This document shows, one piece after another, positions 14,387 through 26,800 of a stretch of DNA of 64,000 nt. Location of the stretch: assembly GCA_008692225.1 (NCBI GenBank), contig VICG01000016.1:248001-312000 (forward strand), written 5' to 3'. Numbering within the stretch: the stretch's first letter is position 1; every line of letters begins with the position of its first letter. The notes under the pieces are model-generated. The model made no database searches and had not been told where the DNA came from. It was given only the letters and a program-made list of their open reading frames with translations. This stretch comes from Monilinia fructicola. Taxonomy: Eukaryota > Ascomycota > Leotiomycetes > Helotiales > Sclerotiniaceae. The position numbers were made by a program, and so were the translations under genes.

Positions 14387-16371
14387 TTTGAGATGTGTGA
14401 AGATGGATGTAGATGGATGTTTGAGGTGATTGTGTGTCTGAAGCTTTGGTTGTAAAGTTGTAAAGTTCTAAAGGGTCAATCTGTTAGCATTTCACTCCAA
14501 ACGCTCAGCTTACCTAGGTATACCCCGCATTAGAACTACCCAACCAACCCAATCAATCCAAACTAATTGGACCCCTCAACAATAATCCTTTCACCCAAAT
14601 TTCGCTCCATCTTTTGATTCACCCCTCTCTCCCTCCCCCACTCACTCACTCCTACTCCTCGGCGAGGAAGAGAGGAAGAGAGGAAGAGAGGAGGAAAGGA
14701 GAGGAGAGGGAAGGAAAGGAAAGGAAAGAAAAGAAAAGGAAAGAAAAGAAAAGAAAAGAGAAAGAAAGGGGAGAGAGGGTAAAGATACACTCAATATACA
14801 TACATACCTTGGGTAAGACAATAAGTTATCACGACGAATGCAAATGTAAATGTAAACGTAAATCTAAATAACAAAAACAAATCTATATACACCCTCCACA
14901 ACAGCGAACCCGTCCGTCTTTTTATCCCCCATCCCCTCTCCCCAATCCAAAACCTCTCATCTCTACTCTAGTAACTCTACCCTACCCTACCCTACCTCCC
15001 CTCCCCTCTTTCGCTCATCTCTCAAAGATCCATCCCCAAAATCGATAAAAGAGCAGCCAACCAGCCAACCAACCAGCCAGCCAGCCAGCCCAACACCACT
15101 TCATATGTTAGCTAACCAGCCCGCCCGCCGCGCGAGAGGCCAGGAAAAAAAAAGCAACGCATAGCAACGCATAGCAAAGCAAAGCAAAGCAAAGCAAAGG
15201 GGGGGGGGTTAGCTAGTAGTACAGTAGCAACAAAGATCAAACCTATCACCACGCGAGCACAAGCAGGAGCGGGGCAACCCCCCCGTCGCGCCCCCTCCCA
15301 TTGGACGCGGCGTGAAACTTTGGCCTTGAGACGGGCCGGTGACAAACTCGGGTCTTACCTTTCTTCCTGCGCTCGATCTTGATGGAGCACCGTAGGCTGT
15401 AGGCTGTAGCTCGCGATGCACCTGGGTGCTGGGCGTTGGGTGCTGGGCAATGGTGCGTTTCTTGGTATGCTTGGAAGGGGAGCGAGGGGACTCGGCGGGG
15501 TGGGGGGGAGGGGGGAGGGGAGGGTATCAAAAATTCAACATAGATGAGGTTATATACTTACTATGTAGAGAGAGGGAAACTCCCAGCGAGAGACTCCGAG
15601 AGAGAGCAACCCCGGGAGAGAGAGGGACGATTATAGAGTTTGATTCGGGATATCCATGGGATATGAAGATGCTGATTGACGTTGATCGTTTTCCTGGGCT
15701 TGCATGTCGGATGTCTGCTGACCCGGGAACTATCATTTTTGTACCAGTACAGTACTTACTCGGTATGCTTATTATGGATGATATACTTGTGTCTAGAGAA
15801 AGGAGCTAGCTACCTGTTGCGATGTAGGAGCCGGTACTTACCTAACCTTGGGTAAGTCTGGGGAATTTCTACCTACATACCATATGATAGATATATCACC
15901 ACCATTCATTATCTAGTGGCCGAGGTATATCTCCCCTTCGCTTCGGAAATCTACGGATCGGTATCATACAGAGCCATGTGCATTAGGCAGAAGAATGATC
16001 TACCAATTGTCCTGGTTATCATATTCACATGCTCACATATCGCAATTTGACCTTGGAAATAGGTGATTATTCTTGCATTGTGGACTCTTTGGATTCGTGC
16101 TTGGTGCCAAGTCTTCTTCCGTTTGGGAACATTCAGAAGACTCCACCATTTGGTCTCATAATCATTTCATAGACTTCACTCAAAATTCAGTCCACATCTT
16201 AAAACGACCTTGATGCAACCGATTTAATTGATAACTAGTTTGTGTGCCTGTCTCAGATGTCATAAATAGACCCGCTCCACTCTTTAAGAGTATATGAGCA
16301 ACCAGACCAGACCCAACCAATCAATCAATAATCAATCCCCCTGGACCCCAACCATATCAAATAGGTATCCC
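14387..16371. other. intergenic DNA upstream of MDH; no gene supported
   Basis: Contains a purine tract (about 14660-14780), a CCCTA/ACCCT tract (about 14978-15000), CCAGCCAACCA repeats (15060-15090), AGCAAAGCAA repeats (15150-15200) and a GC-rich patch (15240-15530). The first few hundred bases are the promoter/leader of the MDH gene. The open frames in the GC-rich patch have no family features and no supporting codon pattern. Confidence 0.55.
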
Positions 16372-17242
16372 TTACTCTTCCTTCTCAGCAGCCTTGGCGG
16401 CCTTTGATCCTCTGAGCTTTGGTGCTGGGGCATCTTTCTTTGGGGTTTGAGATTGGAGGATGGCGGAGGAACGAGCGACGGCTTCAGCACGGAGATCAGA
16501 TCTGTATCCATTCTTGGCGACAGTCTTTGCGACACCAGCGAAGGTCCTATTTTAAGAAGAAAAGAATCATTAGTACCATATCTCATTCCTAGGCGACCAA
16601 GGACTCATGTAATAGACATGTAATAGAAGCAAACGTACTTTCTACCAGACTTGCTGAAGGTGGTCTTGTTCAAAGCAACGGCGGGCTTTTGGCTAGCAGA
16701 GGTCTTCTTGGTGATCAAAGTAACACCCTTCTCAGCTGGGACAACACCAACGGCCTATCCATAAACTTAATCAGTACCATTCAATCCGTCCCGAGCTCAT
16801 ATGTCATTGTCATGATCGGGATCAAATTTGTAGCGTACCTTGTCGTTGACGAAACCAGCATACTATAGTCCAATTAGCTCCCATCCTCATGAAAAAGTCT
16901 TGCATCAAACTGTCGAAAGGTTTTGGGGAAATTCGTACCTTTCTGGAGTGCTTGTTGGTCAAGTTCAAAGGGTCTCTTGAGAATGTGCTTCCACCACCAG
17001 TTGTGCGCTTGACCAAGAAGGCATTTTGGGATCCTAAATAAATTCCACAACCATCAGCGATTGGCCCTTCTTCGTTCCTTGCCCGTCTTTTCCTGCTCTC
17101 AAAATGCAACACCCCAATCCTAAATCTCCTTCCGGAGCCCTTCCAACCAGATCGAGTGTGATGGTTCAAATTCCAGCAATGAGAATAGGTTGCACATACG
17201 GGTAACCTCCCAGATCAAGTCAGCGGAAACGTATTGCGACAT
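16372..17242 (-). CDS. rpl28: 60S ribosomal protein eL28 (L28)
   Basis: Component of the large cytosolic ribosomal subunit. The protein begins MSQYVSADLIWEVTR, continues through QNAFLVKRTTGGGSTFSRDP and NLTNKHSRK, and ends in a basic tail KLRGSKAAKAAEKEE. The assembled product is 150 residues, typical for L28e. Five exons are separated by four short introns with GT-AG ends and all junctions keep frame; the gene is free of the indels seen in neighbours. It is divergent from the DUF2015 gene at 18103, sharing an 860-bp upstream region. Metazoan and plant eL28 are homologous; S. cerevisiae lacks it, so its presence fits a filamentous fungus. Confidence 0.93.
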
Positions 17243-18102
17243 GGTGGAGTGATTAGAATTGAAGGGATTCTTGTTGGTGTCGGTGTCGTTGTCGTTGTCG
17301 TTGTACCGGTATGTTGTCAAGTATCGAGTATTGTCTTCACAATTCCAAAATTTTAAAATGTTCGCCAATCATGTGTCGCCTCGCTTATTCCTTTCCTTTA
17401 GTCTCATCGTTCTGCGCGCGGCGACCGGGGGGTGTTGATATTGATGCCTCAAAGTTCTGCCTTATCACATGGATGAGTGATGAAATCAAATCGCATGCAT
17501 CCGGGTCAAATGATGTCTCCAAGGCTACTCCGTATCGATCCATTGTATCCTGGAAGGGTACAAGTATTACTTCTACTTCTACCTTGTGACATCCAGGATG
17601 ATGGAAGAAACCTTGGAAGTCAGTCACGTGCAACCGACTTGGAATCCATCATCGATGCTTCTTCTTATCACTTGTACTCCGGACGGCCTACGGACCTCGA
17701 GAAGAGAACCTTGGAACGTCAATCAAGTCAAGAAGCTCTCCAATGCATGCATGAGCTGACGGTCATTGTTTTCAAAAGCGAGGTTAACGTTATCATCGAC
17801 GTCGACTTTTCCATTCCATTCCTTTCCTTTCCTTCCTTTCCTTCCTTTCCTTTATCATAGAGACTTCCTTATTCTACGTCCCTAAGTTATCTTCCTTTTT
17901 TCCCTTTTTTCCTTACCTAGAACCTTTGCGCTCGTGAATACAATTGTCTGTTTGAAAGAGAGGAGAGAATTGAAGATTGGTCATCTCTTATCACCTGCCT
18001 ACCACCTTGAAAACCAACTCTCAACTCCAAGGCTCGTGGACAAATTATTAAAAGTCAGTCAGCGCATGAATTGAAAAGGCTACAACAAGTATAAAAGTCA
18101 CG
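17243..18102. promoter_or_regulatory. bidirectional upstream region, eL28 / DUF2015
   Basis: Lies between two divergent starts. A GTCACGTG E-box-like site (CACGTG at 17625-17630) and a CCTTTCC-rich pyrimidine tract (about 17815-17855) are visible. No gene in it is supported. A CACGTG could bind Cbf1- or bHLH-type factors, but that is an inference. Confidence 0.35.
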
Positions 18103-18593
18103 ATGGCTTACATTCTATACACAACGGTTTTCTTATTCTTAGTTATCTCTACCAGTGAGTTTCTCCCTCTAGAGCTACTTTCAACAACTCCCCCTCCCCC
18201 TCCCCCTCCCCCACACTATCCTCCTGTCCAAACTGACACTCTCTAGTCGCATTCATAACCCGCGATCGATGGTCTCCCTACATCCCCGAACATCTCCTCG
18301 AACGTCTCCCCCGATTCATGTACACGCCCTATCATGAGCTCCCTCATTCCTTCGAAAATGATATCGAATCCGGCTTATCGTCTTCAAATTTCAACTTATC
18401 GCAAAACTTGCTAGACTCAGATCCAAGAAATGGTCTTTCGGATAATGGGAAGAGGGAGATTCAAAAGATTATGAAGAAGAAGAAGGTTAATTTCGATGAG
18501 GCGAGGAGATTATGGATGCAAGAAACTTTTAAGAAGGAAAATATTGGTCCAGATGGAAGACCGAGGGATCCGAAGTTTGTGAGCTTTTCGTGA
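18103..18593 (+). CDS. DUF2015/UPF0357 small membrane protein
   Basis: Product of 132 residues, two exons (18103-18154 and 18247-18593; CT/CCCCCT-rich intron). The N-terminus MAYILYTTVFLFLVIST is a single membrane anchor or signal anchor. The C-terminal half carries the family signature: basic KKKKVNFDEARRLW followed by IGPDGRPRDPKFVSF, shared by fungal UPF0357 proteins such as yeast YCL012C. Function of the family is unknown. The start is chosen because it directly precedes the hydrophobic anchor and gives the usual family length. The frame is intact. Confidence 0.85.
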
Positions 18594-19537
18594 GGGGGGC
18601 TGAGCTTGGAGGGAGGGGATGGCAGGACAGATCAAAGTTTCTAGCCAAACAAGAACATGTGAAGAATCATCATTTCGACGGCCCTTTCAAAAATATACAA
18701 AGAGAAACGCCTCAGATTTGCGACGAGGAATCAATATTTTGATCATTAAGAGCGAGGAGAGGGAAACGAATGGTGGTGCATAAAATAGCCATGAGAGCTA
18801 GAGAATAGGATTGGAATATGGATCAGCGAGATATAGATATACCCAGGTTGAGGAGCAGGACTGGAATGGGATGGATTTGGAATCGGAGGGGAGGGAAGGA
18901 TTTTTGACATTTTAGCGACTGGCTCATTGGTACTGAATGTAATCACAAGCAAGTGGGCAAGGCGTTTCAAGGTTTTCAATCCAGCGACTCAGAGGAGATG
19001 ATTATCTAGGAATTTTCTCCTTGTTTTTGGTTGGCGCAAACTTCTCTTCACTTCTACATCTACAATACAGTCTTTCCTTTTGTTTTCTTTTGTCGAGTCT
19101 TTTCATTTGTTAGTATCAATTTCAATATCAATTTCAATATCAATATCAATATCTACAACGATGAGATATAATTCACATGTGCATAGAACACACAAGACTT
19201 CTTTCTTGACTGTCAAATTCATTCAACATATCCTTCCCATATATAATCTTACATCGCATTTACGAAAACGTTCAATCCAACAGTTGACACATCAAACTCA
19301 TAACCCCCCCCGGAAATCTAACAGCATTCAAATATTACCCATCACCCAATCCTCAAAATCTTCACTTGCTCTTCCGTTCGTTGCCATATTGCATGACCCT
19401 GGATTATTCTGCTCGATACTCTACTTCATCCAGCGTACTCCAGAAATATAGATCGATATCACGCCATTGAAATTTGGTGTAATATCGGTGCCCAGTTGAC
19501 TACATACCTTTATTTTCATCAGTCGATCAATCGACGA
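18594..19537. other. intergenic, no gene supported
   Basis: 3' flanks of the DUF2015 and RMP1 genes, with a short TCAATA repeat near 19110-19155. An open frame at 19080-19451 is repeat-driven (SISISIS) and has no family features. Confidence 0.6.
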
Positions 19538-20338
19538 TTATATCAAACCATCAAATAAATCATCAAATGCATCTCCGCCCTTCTTTTTCCTTTTCTTCTT
19601 CGGTGGTTTGACTGGGGTCGAGTCCAATGAGGGTAACTTTGAAATCATTTTATCCGATCCTTCGCCCTCAGGCTTTCGCTTCTTCTGTTTCGATATGTTG
19701 ACTTCAGTATCGTCATTCGCTTCCTTTTCCACCTGGGTGCTGTTTTTCAGTAACTCCTGAAACTGGAGCATCTCTCACGATCCTCTCCCCTAAATCCTCT
19801 CCCACCTCGGGCTCATCATTTACTTTCACTGTCTCTTTTACAGTTCCCGCTTTCTCAGCAATTTCCTCTGCGCTCAACACCCTCAAAGTCCCGAGCACTT
19901 TGTACAACCGCGCCAAACATCCCATTAACATCAATCCCAGAGTAGCATACTGATTATCGGCCACTAATTGACTAAAAGCCCTATGCGTCTCTCCATTAGC
20001 ACTTGAACTTTGCCATTGCCACCCAAAGCAATGAAAGCTTACAGATAACACCCGGGAACCACGCCCTCCGCAATGAACTTCACCAAGCCCTGCAATTCTC
20101 TCTCCTGTCTCTCCTTTCTTTCCCGAGCTTTCCCTTTCACTTTCCCACGTGATTGCGACTCGATCACATATTCAGGAACGACGGGTAGGAGACGAGCAAC
20201 CTGGCGACGGAGTATACCGAATGATATGTACCACTTTGAGAGACGGTGTTGATTTTTGTTGCGGTGGTGAGTGAGGTGAAGGAGTTGACTTAGGGCAACG
20301 AGGTGCGTATGTTGAGGGTTGGGAGTGGGAATATTCAT
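19538..20338 (-). CDS. rmp1: RNase MRP protein subunit RMP1
   Basis: RMP1 is the subunit specific to RNase MRP, which cleaves pre-rRNA and some mRNAs in the nucleolus. The diagnostic core LTHHRNKNQHRLSKWYISF, then GILRRQV, is near the N-terminus and FSQLVADNQYATLGLMLMG follows the intron. The C-terminus is a lysine-rich tail ending KKKRKKKGGDAFDDLFDGLI. Exons 20043-20338 and 19538-19980; the 62-bp intron has a GCTAAT branch-like site. The frame slips in AAAAA near 19752-19756, between GVTE and STQVEKEAND; without one A the product is about 245 residues. The chosen start (MNIPTPNPQ) immediately precedes the conserved region; an in-frame upstream ATG exists at 20566 but would add an unlike leader. 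Confidence 0.88.
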
Positions 20339-20767
20339 TCTTATATGTTGTGAGGGTTCGTAGATTGCTTTGATGGCTCGAGTTCCCTTCCCCAAGATTT
20401 GAGTCTCGAGCAGGTTTATGCTATGAAAGGTGCGGTTTGCATATCTATCATCATGTGCGTAATTGCAGATGGGAAATTGAGAATGACGGAGGGGAAAAGA
20501 TATGAGAAGGCTTTGTCTTTCTGTCAGCCTTGCAGAAAGGCTAGCCTTAGTGCACACACAGACCACATGGCGAGAACAAGTAGACCACCACCGATAGCTT
20601 CATCCACAGCCTCGAACAATACAATCAATAACATAACTTGCAAAGTCTAGAACCTCGAATCATGATACAGCGAGGACCATTCATCGTATAAATCACGGCA
20701 ACGGAAAATCTATCATCTCATGTACGCCCAAAATTCATAATAATCACAAACGCTCTCTCCCGCCAAA
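20339..20767. promoter_or_regulatory. bidirectional upstream region, RMP1 / COG1
   Basis: 430 bases between two divergent starts; both promoters must lie here. No conserved motif is convincing by eye. Confidence 0.4.
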
Positions 20768-23134
20768 ATGACGGCTGCGGTTCCCCTCTCTACAACAACA
20801 TGCTTCACTTCCGAAGAAGCATTCAGACATCCACTTCCTCAAATCCGTCAATTCCATCGAGATCTCACGACTGAGCTTGATGAGAAAAATGCGCGTCTGA
20901 GAACGCTGGTTGGGGGTAGTTATCGACAATTACTGGGAACAGCCGAACAAATCTTGCAGATGAGGAAGGATATTAGTGGAGTGGAGGAGAAATTGGCGAA
21001 AGTTGGGGAAGGGTGTGGGAGGAGTGTCTTGGTTGGAATGGTTGGTGGATTGGGCAAATTGCAGGGGGAAGCGAAGAATGGGAAGAAAGGCGAGGAAATG
21101 CGGGTTGTGGCGAGGATGAAGGTGTTGGGCATGTGCGGTGTTGTGGTTGGAAAGCTTTTGAGGAGACCGGGAAAGGTAGAGGGAGAAGGTGGCCGGAGAA
21201 AGGACCTGGTGGTTGCTGCGAAAGTGTTGATTTTGAGTCGGTTATTGGCGAAGAGCTTGGAAAATACTGGCGATGAGGAATTTGTTGAAGAAGCGAAGAA
21301 GAAGCGAGCAGTTTTGACGAAACGACTACTACGAGCCGTTGAAAAGACGTTGGTCTCGACTGAGGATACTGAAGATATGGAAGGATTGGTGCAGGCCCTT
21401 TGCGCATACAGTCTGGCCACGAGTTGCGGCGCGAAAGATGTTTTACGGCATTTTTTAAATGTTCGAGGTGAGGTAATGGCTTTGGCATTTGATGATGAAG
21501 GGAAGTCACCCCAGCAGAGTTCAGGTGTCTTACAGGCCTTGGAAATTTATACGAGGACTTTACTAGATGTGCAAGCACTGGTGCCAAAGATGCTTAGCGA
21601 GGCATTGGCTGCGCTGAAAACGAAGCCCTTGTTGAAAGATGACAGCATTCGACAACTGGAAGGATTGAGATTAGATGTATGTGAGCGGTGGTTTGGTGAT
21701 GAAATTCTTTACTTTACACCATATGTTAGACATGATGATTTGGAAGGGCCATTGGCAGTTGAAACGCTAAGAGGATGGGCGAAGAAGGCGTCAGAGGTAC
21801 TGCTGGAAGGATTTACAAAGACTCTTGAGGTTGGTTTGGAATTCAAAGTAGTTGTGGAACTACGAACGAAGATTTTAGAAGTATGGATTAAAAATGGAGG
21901 TAAACCAAAGGGATTTGACCCTTCTATACTTCGGGATGGCCTGCGAGGCGTTATAAACAAACGATTAGTGGATCTGTTGGAAACTAGAGTTAACAAACTC
22001 CATCTAGTGGGGACGGAAATAGAGTCCACGTTAGGGTTATGGAAAGGAGCACATACCGACCTTAATGCGAGTCTATGGGATGAAGATATGATGACAGCAG
22101 ATCTTAGCAACGGAGGCAAGATTTTCAAACAAGATATTCTTGCTCGCACTTTCGGACGTAATGATGCAGTTTCGAGGGTCGTAAATAGCTTCCAAACTTG
22201 GAGGCATCTCATTGATGAGATAAGTAATGTTATCGACCAATTGAGGAAACAAAGATGGGATGATGACCTGGAAGATATCGAAGATGACGAAAGTCTTGAG
22301 TCACGGCAGAATCTTTTGAGTAAAGAAGATCCACAGATGTTGCACAACCGCCTTGATTCAAGCCTAGAAAAAGCTTTCCAGGAGTTACATACAAAACTTA
22401 CGGCGCTCGTGGAGCAATATAAAGACAGCGAGTATAACGGGAAAATATCTATGTATATTCTGAGGATTCTACGAGATATCCGAGCAGAACTACCCACAAA
22501 CCCGTCGCTACAAAAATTTGGGCTCTCTCTGATACCATCACTACACGAGAAACTCGCCAGCACAGTTTCGGAGAAACCTGTGTCGACTCTTGCAAAATCG
22601 CTCAAGAAGAAAAAAGTCGCTGGTCGAGCATTATGGGAAGGATCTCCGGAACTTCCTGTCCAGCCCTCACCGGCTACATTCAAGTTTCTCCGCATCCTCT
22701 CGACGTCTATGGCCGATGCTGGAGCAGATCTGTGGAGCCCCATTGCTATCAAGGTATTGAAAGAACATCTTTGCTCTCAGATCGGAGAGCAATGGAGTAA
22801 CATTTTGAAAGAAAAAGAGAACGGTAATGGCGACAATCCTTCTACTAGCGATACCCCAGAAACGGAATCCGCAGAAGCCAAAGAAACAGAGGAAAACGTT
22901 CCTTCTGTAGAAGCCGACGCAGAGAAACGAAACGATCTACTCAAACAATCATTATTCGATATATATCTCTTACAGCAAGCTCTACAGTCCGAAAATGCGG
23001 AGGATGTGCTCAAGAAACTTGGGGATGAAGTGGAGTCTGAGCTGAAGCTCGAGGCATCGCCGAGAAAGCGAATCGTTCATGGCGCGACGGAGTATTGGAA
23101 GAGAAGCAGTCTCTTATTTGCACTCTTAGCGTAG
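20768..23134 (+). CDS. cog1: conserved oligomeric Golgi complex subunit 1
   Basis: Lobe subunit of the COG tethering complex that retains glycosylation enzymes by intra-Golgi retrograde transport. Intronless, 788 residues. The N-terminal Vps51/Vps67-type helix is clear: FRHPLPQIRQFHRDLTTEL, then RLRTLVGGSYRQLLGTAEQI and LQMRKDISGVEEKL, the coiled coil used for assembly. The remainder is helical and weakly conserved, as usual for COG1, with an acidic low-complexity stretch (about residues 685-720) and a C-terminus EYWKRSSLLFALLA. The frame is intact. A 347-codon antisense frame inside it (21709-22752) is a shadow. Confidence 0.9.
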   Translation: MTAAVPLSTTTCFTSEEAFRHPLPQIRQFHRDLTTELDEKNARLRTLVGGSYRQLLGTAEQILQMRKDISGVEEKLAKVGEGCGRSVLVGMVGGLGKLQGEAKNGKKGEEMRVVARMKVLGMCGVVVGKLLRRPGKVEGEGGRRKDLVVAAKVLILSRLLAKSLENTGDEEFVEEAKKKRAVLTKRLLRAVEKTLVSTEDTEDMEGLVQALCAYSLATSCGAKDVLRHFLNVRGEVMALAFDDEGKSPQQSSGVLQALEIYTRTLLDVQALVPKMLSEALAALKTKPLLKDDSIRQLEGLRLDVCERWFGDEILYFTPYVRHDDLEGPLAVETLRGWAKKASEVLLEGFTKTLEVGLEFKVVVELRTKILEVWIKNGGKPKGFDPSILRDGLRGVINKRLVDLLETRVNKLHLVGTEIESTLGLWKGAHTDLNASLWDEDMMTADLSNGGKIFKQDILARTFGRNDAVSRVVNSFQTWRHLIDEISNVIDQLRKQRWDDDLEDIEDDESLESRQNLLSKEDPQMLHNRLDSSLEKAFQELHTKLTALVEQYKDSEYNGKISMYILRILRDIRAELPTNPSLQKFGLSLIPSLHEKLASTVSEKPVSTLAKSLKKKKVAGRALWEGSPELPVQPSPATFKFLRILSTSMADAGADLWSPIAIKVLKEHLCSQIGEQWSNILKEKENGNGDNPSTSDTPETESAEAKETEENVPSVEADAEKRNDLLKQSLFDIYLLQQALQSENAEDVLKKLGDEVESELKLEASPRKRIVHGATEYWKRSSLLFALLA

Positions 23135-23863
23135 AAGGTATTCATAGATCGGGACGTCAAGAAGTAATGACTTGTGGCTTTGAATATTCCAGCGCGATAT
23201 TGATTTTACTCTACCATCATTCGAGTTGCGGCGCATCCTTGGCCGGTGAATTAACTGCTCGTGATTTAGCAATGGGCTGAGACGGCCGCTGATCCCCGCC
23301 GCGAGAAATTCGGCACACGGGGACTGATTTTGTCCGCCGTTTTGCACGACTCCATATCTATTGTGGTGAGTTGGTGATGGTTGGCGCCGGCTAGGTATCA
23401 GATGACTCTCCTGTCTGATGTCATATCGTCGCGAGGTTCTGATGCGGCCCAAAGGTCAGGGTTGGGATCCTAGTCGTGAGTGTTTCGGTGACGCGGCAAA
23501 TTTCATATACTCGTAGTCAACAAGGGATGCGATGCGATGGGATGAGGTAGAATGGTATGTGATAGATGTAATAGAAACAACAATCCTCTTCATAATATCG
23601 CGTTCATACATCGAGCGAAGATGGGGAGACCTAACACTCAAACTACCGCTACAATCGCAAAATAGCAAAATCGCTAATATACATTTCGTCCCCTGAAAGA
23701 AAGAATGGCCCTCCAAATCATCGGTGCCCGATTCGAAAATATTCGCCTCAACTCCACATGCACAGTTCCTAATCCCGTCTCTTGATGCTACAACGCCGTC
23801 CGTGTCTTCGTCTGCCATCTCGTACTATCCCTTCTCATCAAGCCGTCAGCTTTGAGGGCTCAA
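23135..23863. other. intergenic, no gene supported
   Basis: Convergent 3' flanks of COG1 and the GMC-hydrolase gene. A 120-codon minus frame (23456-23818) lies here; it has no recognisable domain and probably represents the 3' UTR. Confidence 0.5.
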
Positions 23864-26800
23864 TCACCTCGTCTTCTTCCCCTCTACCTCCTCGACAAAC
23901 CTATACTCCCTCCCCCTCGTAACCCGGTCCACCCTCTCCCTCACCTCCGGATAGACATCCTTATACGCCTCCCTCCCCATCCAACAATCCAAATGCCCAT
24001 ACCCTCTGATCTCCGTCCTCTCATACATTTCACTGCCCCCACCATTCTCATCTCTCAACATCTCCAGCGTCTTCGTCGTGCTCTCCGGATTCAGCACCTT
24101 GTTATCAGAACCCGAGAAGAGAAAGAACGGGATTCCCTTCAGGCGACGGATGTTCTTCGGGGACGTAAGCGGATGGAATAGTGGTGCGTTGCCGGTGACG
24201 TGGCCGACTGTACCCATGCGCATGAGCAGGTGAAGACAGGTCATATTGACACCGGAGAAGAAACGATTGGTCTGGCGATGTGTCGCCTCGTTTAGATTGT
24301 TGTGATTCCAGAGCCTGATTCGCGTTAGCATTGAGCCGGTTCCGATTTACCATTCGGGAGACGTACCTTCCAAAAATCAACGAGCATCGATGGCAGGAGA
24401 TATTATTGCAAATCTCGCATCGGGCATCGGGGTAGAATCTCAACAGTTGATTGACCAACTGCTGGAAGTATGTATCTTCCGTTGTGCTCGAACAACTAAA
24501 CCAGTTACCGCCGAAGATTTTGTATAACTTATCAAAGGGGATCGGGCCGGCGAGAGCCTTTGCCAGATTCAATGTTGCCCAGATGGGATTCATGAAAACT
24601 TGCGAGCAGGTTACGCCCAGTATCCAGTTTGCAGGAATAGTGCCATCCAGTAGGCCCGAAGCAAATGCAACAGAACCCATGCAATGGGCGATAGTGTAGA
24701 TGGGATCATGACCATGCTCTTTACGAATCCATTGGATTGAAGCCTTGATGTCGAGACGAGCATCAAAGGTGGTCCAGTTATCTTCTGCGACCATGAGTTG
24801 GCAGATACGATGAACGACTACAAAACAGCGGTACCCGGCGCGGGTGAAGTAGTTTATGGCGTTTACCTCGATGGTGGGGAGGGCAAAGATTTGGTGATCG
24901 ACCGAGGCACCGGGGATGAACAAGAGGTTCTTGGTGGTAATTTTGGGATTCTGAGGTTCCCAGACGTGAAGAAGAGTCTTGACGTCGTCGGAAGCGACGA
25001 TTTGAATTGTCTGATCCGGTGGAGTGTCATTGATGTATCCGGTGTAGGTTACCGATGGATATTGGAGATAGGTAAATGGAGCAAAAAAGAGATTGGCTGA
25101 CTGTCTAGCGAAGAAAGTCATGAAGCTTGTGGTAGATTGAAGCCTCGACCAGAAGTTACGACCGACAGCTTTGAGAGTGAAAATTTGCGATAGGAAGTCC
25201 TTTGGTTGAATGTGCATCATTCCTCTGCCGACTACCGTTTTGTTGGTGTCTTTCTCCGTGATGGTGACGTACAGCGTCGAAGCAGCAGTCCAAAATTTCA
25301 AAGGACCAAGAGCAACGGAAGAATCAACAATCTTGTATCCATGAAAGTGCAGTTGTTTCCCATCAGTAGAGGTCATGTCAAAGTCATATGTTAAGTTTCG
25401 AGTACCAGGAGCCTGGTGGTCAACACTAAATAGTTGGAAGTCTCCGCGTTGAACCATGAAAGGACTACCAGGTAATGAAGCACAAACGAATGTACCTGTC
25501 AACATGGCTGAATGATCTGCTCGGTGAACAACTGTGACGCGGTGTTAGCCATAAAATGAAATTGGAATACGGGTAATTACTTACTTCTATGCGTGTCGAA
25601 AGCTTTGACACTTAAGAAGAACCTCGAAGCTTCGCAAAGTCCTCTAGCGGTCTTGGCGGCGATTTCATAGTCCTCTCTATGATCACCCTTAAGATTCTCA
25701 CCAATATGAATGAATCCTTCCATGACCTCAGTAAATCCAAATCCGCTTGTTTTGGAGTCTTCAGTTTCATCGATCATTTTGGTAGCTGCTTCGACATCAT
25801 TGTTTTGTGTGCTATACGTTTGCAACTGCATAGGGGCATATTTTGGCTTCCCAAACAAATCTAACAAACCATTTTTTGTGTCGTAGTCAATGGCAAGATT
25901 GAAATTTTTCGCTACATGAGCAACTGAGCGCTCGGCAAGAGCGGTGATAGTTGCGAATGGGTTGACACCGAGAGCACAAGGAATGACTGCAGCATCACAA
26001 ACGATGAGACCTGAGTATGTCTCATTACCACGACCAGTGAGAAGCTCGCCGAAGTGATTGGTTACTCCATACTGAGCGGTATTGTCTGAACTCATACAAG
26101 CACCACCGATAGGATGAACAGTAATTTCTTGCTGACCGAGTGCTGAATAGAATGGATTATTGACGAAAGTTCCACCAACAGCTTCCGTTGCCTCCTTCAG
26201 AACATTATTAATTTTTTTGACATGATCGCTTCGACCAACACCAAGGAACTCAAGAAGAGGCTTGTCGTCCTTGAGAGTTAAGATGGCTTGATTAGTGTCG
26301 TGACTCATGACAAGGTATGTTTGTGTTCTCTCAATGCTGCCTTTCTTATAGTATGGACCAAGGAAACGACTTCCTGCAGATGAAAGTGTATGCCTCAGCT
26401 TCTCAAGGGTTGTCAGATCCGACGGCGCTTCAGCACCTGGGAGCTTCTCAAGCATAAATTGAAAGAGTGGAGCTAGTGCTTTCGGGATTGCCCCCTCTTC
26501 AATGACATATCCATCCAGAACGTTTGCATGTCCCTCTCTATTATCAATAATACCTGTGATAGTAGGTCCCACAGGATTGTCTACCGCTGGACAAGCACGA
26601 CCAATTGAGTTGACGTCGTCGTTTGTGTTGTAGCCAAAAGCTAACATATCGCCATTTCCGCTCATGCCCTTGCCAACTCTGTCGCTCATATTCATTCCTA
26701 GGCTTCTGCTTCGAAGAAGGATTTCTGTTGATCCGATCGAGCCGGCACCAAGAAAAACGCACTTTTTTGCATGCACCCACATGAGATCTTCGTAAATGTT

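Noticed and set aside
15112..15530. GC-rich overlapping frames upstream of MDH
   Set aside because: Three overlapping frames with Arg/Pro/Gly composition and no conserved motif; GC-rich non-coding DNA is simpler.
21709..22752. 347-codon antisense frame
   Set aside because: Lies wholly within COG1, Ser/Arg-rich as antisense shadows are.
23456..23818. 120-codon minus frame after the GMC-hydrolase gene
   Set aside because: No domain or signal; likely 3' UTR.
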